DNA of 64,000 nucleotides, taken from Niastella soli (lineage in GTDB: Bacteria; Bacteroidota; Bacteroidia; Chitinophagales; Chitinophagaceae). The translations under genes were made by a program, and so were the position numbers. Below the pieces are notes generated by a model. That model saw nothing but the letters and a program-made list of their open reading frames with translations. It was not told where the DNA came from and searched no databases. The stretch covers positions 248,001 to 312,000 of the forward strand of contig NZ_JAGHKO010000010.1 in the NCBI RefSeq assembly GCF_017742245.1, in the 5' to 3' direction. Each line of letters starts with the position of its first letter. Position 1 is the stretch's first letter. Shown here in pieces: positions 63,064 to 64,000 of this stretch.

Positions 63064-64000
63064 ATTTCTCAGTTGCAGCAGCTTCATCTGCCAGATCTAA
63101 TTCTACGCGCAGGTTATCGATAATAAACTCCTGCCGCTCCTGGGTGTTCTTACCCATATAGTATTCCAGTAATTGCTGAACGTGGTCGCCCTGTTCAATG
63201 ATCACTGGTTGTTTGCGCATTTCGGGTCCAATAAAGCGGGCAAACTCTTCCGGTGAAATTTCACCCAGTCCTTTAAAGCGGGTGATCTCCGGCTTGCCGC
63301 CCAGCTTTTTAATAGCTACCTGTTTTTCCGCCTCATCGTAACAATAGAAAGTTTGCTTTTTATCGCGTACGCGGAATAAAGGCGTTTCCAGAATGTATAC
63401 GTGACCATTCTTCACCAGGTCTGGGAAGAACTGCAGGAAGAAGGTCATCATCAACAGGCGGATGTGCATGCCATCCACATCGGCATCTGTTGCAATAACA
63501 ATGTTGTTATAGCGCAGGCCTTCGTAACCTTCTTCAATATTCAGGGCGTGTTGTAACAGGTTGAATTCCTCATTCTCATACACCACTTTTTTGGTGAGGG
63601 CAAAACAGTTCAACGGTTTACCCCGTAAACTGAACACGGCCTGTGTTTCCACATTACGCGATTTGGTAATGGACCCGCTGGCCGAGTCACCCTCAGTAAT
63701 AAAGATGGTGCTTTCCTTTGCCTTCTCCATGATCGATTCCTTATCGCGGCCAGTAGGCTCATCGTTATGGTGATAGCGGCAATCGCGCAATTTACGGTTG
63801 TGCAGGTTCGCTTTTTTGGCGCGTTCGTTAGCCAGCTTTTTAATACCGGCCAGTTCCTTACGTTCGCGTTCGCTTTGCTCAATCCGCTTTTTCAGGGAAT
63901 CAGCTACCGTTGGGTTCCGGTGCAGGTAGTTATCGAGCTCTTTCGACATAAACTCACCCACAAAGTTCTTCATGGAGGGGCCGCCTTCATACACTACCTG
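63062..64000 (-). CDS. parE: DNA topoisomerase IV subunit B, C-terminal part
   Basis: The 3' part of the gene is visible (about 312 codons), and the frame continues past the window edge. The TOPRIM domain has [11 protein letters not shown], the [10 protein letters not shown] acidic motif and [13 protein letters not shown]. The family tail ([23 protein letters not shown]) follows. Together with the nearby parC it should form topoisomerase IV, which decatenates chromosomes. The ATPase domain is not in the window. Upstream residues read [13 protein letters not shown], so the first Met in the frame is not the start. Confidence 0.9.
   Translation of the reverse strand, partial: QVVYEGGPSMKNFVGEFMSKELDNYLHRNPTVADSLKKRIEQSERERKELAGIKKLANERAKKANLHNRKLRDCRYHHNDEPTGRDKESIMEKAKESTIFITEGDSASGSITKSRNVETQAVFSLRGKPLNCFALTKKVVYENEEFNLLQHALNIEEGYEGLRYNNIVIATDADVDGMHIRLLMMTFFLQFFPDLVKNGHVYILETPLFRVRDKKQTFYCYDEAEKQVAIKKLGGKPEITRFKGLGEISPEEFARFIGPEMRKQPVIIEQGDHVQQLLEYYMGKNTQERQEFIIDNLRVELDLADEAAATEK

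Overview
The window looks like a chromosomal segment of a Bacteroidota bacterium, most likely family Chitinophagaceae (Niastella/Chitinophaga-like). The evidence is a short primary sigma factor without region 1.1, promoters with the Bacteroidota -7 box TAnnTTTG (often TACCTTTG), few Shine-Dalgarno sequences, a three-gene SdhCAB complex with one cytochrome b subunit, a DUF4249 lipoprotein, and DUF2027/Smr, DUF3822, DUF3667 and DUF1835 proteins. The species call is inference. No tRNA, rRNA, prophage, transposase or CRISPR was seen.

Layout. 1-9.5 kb: N-terminus of a Kef-type antiporter, a YkgJ-type cysteine-cluster protein, two tandem fatty acid hydroxylases, a DUF3667 membrane protein, gcvP, and small lipoproteins. 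9.7-15.5 kb: two paralogous secreted Tyr/Gly/Pro-rich proteins, a DHDPS-family aldolase with an SSS symporter, an outer-membrane barrel and an OB-fold protein. 15.9-16.4 kb: RNase P RNA on the minus strand. 16.4-31.5 kb: mostly minus-strand housekeeping genes (Smr protein, HD hydrolase, APC permease, polyprenyl synthase, four-helix-bundle protein, rnr, lpxK, 5-formyl-THF cyclo-ligase, bioD, rsmD, DUF3822, TPR, folB, trxB) plus a plus-strand MATE exporter. 31.5-42.4 kb: DUF4249, rpoD, a BlaI/BlaR-like pair whose membrane peptidase is fused to a peptidoglycan amidase, a DeoR regulator, purM, ribF, holA and a coiled-coil protein. 42.4-52 kb: a 1170-residue surface protein, a methyltransferase, an ABC-F protein and two paralogous GT-C-like membrane proteins. 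52-64 kb: sdhCAB, accD, smpB, a secreted protein, parC, DUF4260, DUF1835 and the 3' part of parE.

The most unusual signal is not a gene. At least 15 intergenic sites carry short tandem arrays with units of 7, 8 or 11 bp (for example GAAGTAR, GTGAGTK, GGCAATR, AACGCTG, GTTGACCA). Most come as two inverted arms around a 15-200 bp spacer, so they can fold into long imperfect stem-loops. They lie within about 10 nt of the stop codons of many genes and in several cases supply the stop codon itself. One array lies in frame inside ribF. One pair of arms encloses a complete four-helix-bundle (S23/IVP-type) gene, the protein family encoded by intervening sequences of 23S rRNA. This suggests a family of IVS-like stem-loop elements spread between protein genes, most of them without a gene. 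A second layer of GC-rich palindromes (TCCCGAC-N4-GTCGGGA and relatives) has expanded the helices of RNase P RNA.

The other notable system is the blaI-type repressor with an M56 peptidase-amidase-TonB_C fusion. It sits behind two perfect operator dyads that flank the -7 box and could be a cell-wall-fragment sensor with its own peptidoglycan hydrolase.
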